Assembly: GCA_964393545.1 (NCBI GenBank)
Contig: CAYMUB010000062.1
Location: 1 to 13,645 of the forward strand
DNA length: 13,645 nt
Origin: CAYMUB01 sp964393545
GTDB lineage: Bacteria; Patescibacteriota; Microgenomatia; Daviesbacterales; UBA10151
Reading direction: 5' to 3'
The position numbers and the translations under genes are program-made. The first letter of the stretch is position 1. Each line of letters starts with the position of its first letter. A model generated the notes under the pieces. That model saw only the letters and a program-made list of their open reading frames with translations. It had not been told where the DNA came from and searched no databases. Positions 12,253 to 13,645 of the stretch are shown piece by piece.

Positions 12253-13143
12253 TCAGACCTGGGTATGTCTTGAGATGCAATCTTTACAATATCCATCTTG
12301 TTTTTTAATACATATATCACAGCTGACAAAGTGTCTTTTACCCTTGCAGTGTGTATTTTTACAATCATAGTAGGTATCAGCAGGATTTTTACAGGAGGCA
12401 CATTTTCCTACTATTTTATGATCCTTAGAATCAGTATTAAATCCAATAGTTACTCTGCCATCAAATACATATAATTTACCCAAAAAATCCTCATTTGGGT
12501 ATTTCTCCATATAACTTAAAATCCCCCCATATAATTGATAAACATCAGCAAAACCATTTTTTATTAAAAAACCTGAGGCTTTTTCACACCTGACTCCACC
12601 AGTACAAACAGTTACCACAGTTTTATTTTTCAAATTTAAAAGTTGAGGAATAATTTTTGGTAGATCTCTAAAATTTGTTAAAGAAGATAGAATTGAATTC
12701 CTAAAATACCCCACAGCCTGTTCATAATCATTCCTCATATCAACAATATAAAACTCCTTGTCTGAATGTATCCACTTGTGTAACTCCTCAGGAGATAAAT
12801 ATTTTCCTGTAATTTCACTTGGATTAATATCTACATCTTTTAAATGCCCACTAACAATTTCCTCTCTTACCTTAATGGACAATTTAGGAAAAGCATCACC
12901 TCTGCCTGCTGATTTTTTAAAGTGAATATCTTTGAAACTAGCTTCTTTTGAAATTTGTTTAATATATTTTTCAGTATCCCTTTTTAATCCCTCTAAAGTG
13001 GCATTAATTCCTTCCTTAGCAATAATAATTCTACCCTTTAGATTTAATTTACTACACAGTTCTTTTTGGCTATTTGCCAAACTTTGAGGATTATCAATAG
13101 TGGTGTATTTATAAAACAATAGTATTTGATACTTATCTCTCAT
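12253..13143 (-). CDS. trhO: tRNA uridine-34 hydroxylase, rhodanese family (TrhO/YceA)
   Basis: TrhO adds a hydroxyl to uridine 34 of certain tRNAs, the first step to 5-(carboxy)methoxyuridine in the wobble position. The 296-aa protein has the N-terminal acylphosphatase-like domain (GRIIIAKEGINATLEG, 37-52; FKKSAGRGDAFPKLSIKVR, 75-93), then the rhodanese domain with YIVDMRNDYEQAVGYF (132-147) and the active-site loop CTGGVRCEKASGFL (C180, C186). A C-terminal cysteine cluster (C248, C251, C261, C266, C275, C278, C286, C289) fits the usual zinc-binding tail. All key residues are present. An extended -10 (TGTTAAAAT, 13163-13155) lies 11 bases before the ATG, so the leader is very short. It is divergent from the SGNH gene. 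Confidence 0.95.
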   Translation of the reverse strand: MRDKYQILLFYKYTTIDNPQSLANSQKELCSKLNLKGRIIIAKEGINATLEGLKRDTEKYIKQISKEASFKDIHFKKSAGRGDAFPKLSIKVREEIVSGHLKDVDINPSEITGKYLSPEELHKWIHSDKEFYIVDMRNDYEQAVGYFRNSILSSLTNFRDLPKIIPQLLNLKNKTVVTVCTGGVRCEKASGFLIKNGFADVYQLYGGILSYMEKYPNEDFLGKLYVFDGRVTIGFNTDSKDHKIVGKCASCKNPADTYYDCKNTHCKGKRHFVSCDICIKKQDGYCKDCISRHTQV

Positions 13144-13192
13144 ATATCTTCGTTATTTTAACATTTATTAAATACTGTTATTGTAGATTGTA

Positions 13193-13645
13193 ATGCTAAG
13201 TCTTAAGGGAAAAGTTTTTGTTTTAATTATAATTTCTATCCTGGCATTATCTTTCTATTTCTTAAATATTCATAGCAAAAGTATTTTGGGAGTATCCAAA
13301 TCAAAAAAAACTAATTTAGCTTTTGTTTTTGTGGGTGATTCAATGACAGAATATTTAGGAAATTTTGATGAACTAAGAGGGTATCTAAAAAAATATTATC
13401 CTAACAATTCATTTAATTTACTAAATTATGGATTTAGCTCAACTAATATTTTATCTGTACCTGATAGACTGGAGAAAGAAAGCTCTCACTCAGGTAGGGC
13501 ATTTCAGGCAATCAATGATATTCCTTTTGATTTAATTTTTATAGAATCTTTTGGTCATAATCCTTTGTCAGAGCATCCTTTAAAAGAAGGATTAAAATTG
13601 CAATCTCAAACTCTGGATAAGATTGTTAAAATCATAATTCAAAAA
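13193..13645 (+). CDS. SGNH/GDSL hydrolase, membrane-anchored or secreted, 3' end cut
   Basis: From ATG 13193 the frame is open for 151 codons to the window edge. Residues 1-7 are basic and 8-26 hydrophobic (VFVLIIISILALSFYFLNI), a signal peptide or anchor. Then come the SGNH blocks: AFVFVGDSMTE (block I, nucleophile S50), LNYGFSSTN (block II, G80) and FIESFGHNPLSE (block III, N123). The block V Asp-His lies beyond the window. Such enzymes remove acetyl or acyl groups from polysaccharides or lipids outside the cytoplasm. TATTGT (13179-13184) 8 bases before the ATG is a weak -10; there is no ribosome site. It shares a 49-bp divergent promoter region with trhO. Confidence 0.88.
   Translation, partial: MLSLKGKVFVLIIISILALSFYFLNIHSKSILGVSKSKKTNLAFVFVGDSMTEYLGNFDELRGYLKKYYPNNSFNLLNYGFSSTNILSVPDRLEKESSHSGRAFQAINDIPFDLIFIESFGHNPLSEHPLKEGLKLQSQTLDKIVKIIIQK

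Noticed and set aside
1..13645. CRISPR array, rRNA or tRNA genes
   Set aside because: No regularly spaced direct repeats with unique spacers and no rRNA or tRNA signature were seen; the repeats present are 900-1,700 bp apart with genes between.

Overview
The window is AT-rich, double-stranded bacterial DNA with short intergenic gaps and the standard genetic code. The gene content suggests a small-genome bacterium, most likely of the Candidate Phyla Radiation (Patescibacteria, perhaps Microgenomates). Pointers are a membrane-anchored SGNH hydrolase beside a rhodanese tRNA hydroxylase, a lone histidine kinase, a bacterial PH-domain protein and many start codons without a Shine-Dalgarno site. 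No marker gene fixes the taxon, so this placement is an inference.

Positions 1-5650 are an accessory region. It holds a truncated unknown gene (-), a Fic AMPylase (+), a VOC/glyoxalase protein (-), a RelB/RelE-type toxin-antitoxin pair (+), a GNAT acetyltransferase (+), a VIT1/CCC1 metal transporter (-) and an ADP-ribosyltransferase-like protein (-). Five copies of a ~65-bp repeat sit in the gaps (near 580, 2306, 3844, 4745 and 5616). All have the same orientation although the genes between them do not, so the region looks like one-to-four-gene modules separated by a common element.

Positions 5650-8150 carry a degenerate Nudix protein (-), a SET-domain methyltransferase with a post-SET cysteine cluster (+), a PH-domain membrane protein (-) and a sensor histidine kinase (+). 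The last two appear to start on the same base in opposite directions, neither with ATG.

Positions 8276-12202 hold two damaged methyltransferase genes. The first is frameshifted at a run of eight G. The second is split by a 2,151-bp IS1595/ISXO2-family element with 8-bp target duplications (ATGACTTT) and imperfect terminal inverted repeats; it also has an in-frame stop near its N-terminus. Besides its transposase, the element carries a single-pass membrane protein, a small basic ORF and strong hairpins.

Positions 12253-13645 look like ordinary chromosome: trhO (-) and the start of an SGNH/GDSL hydrolase (+) that runs off the window.

A recurring signal is a -10 hexamer ending 6-7 bases before the start codon (Fic, VOC, GNAT, Nudix, both methyltransferases, transposase). 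This implies leaderless mRNAs and was used to choose several starts.
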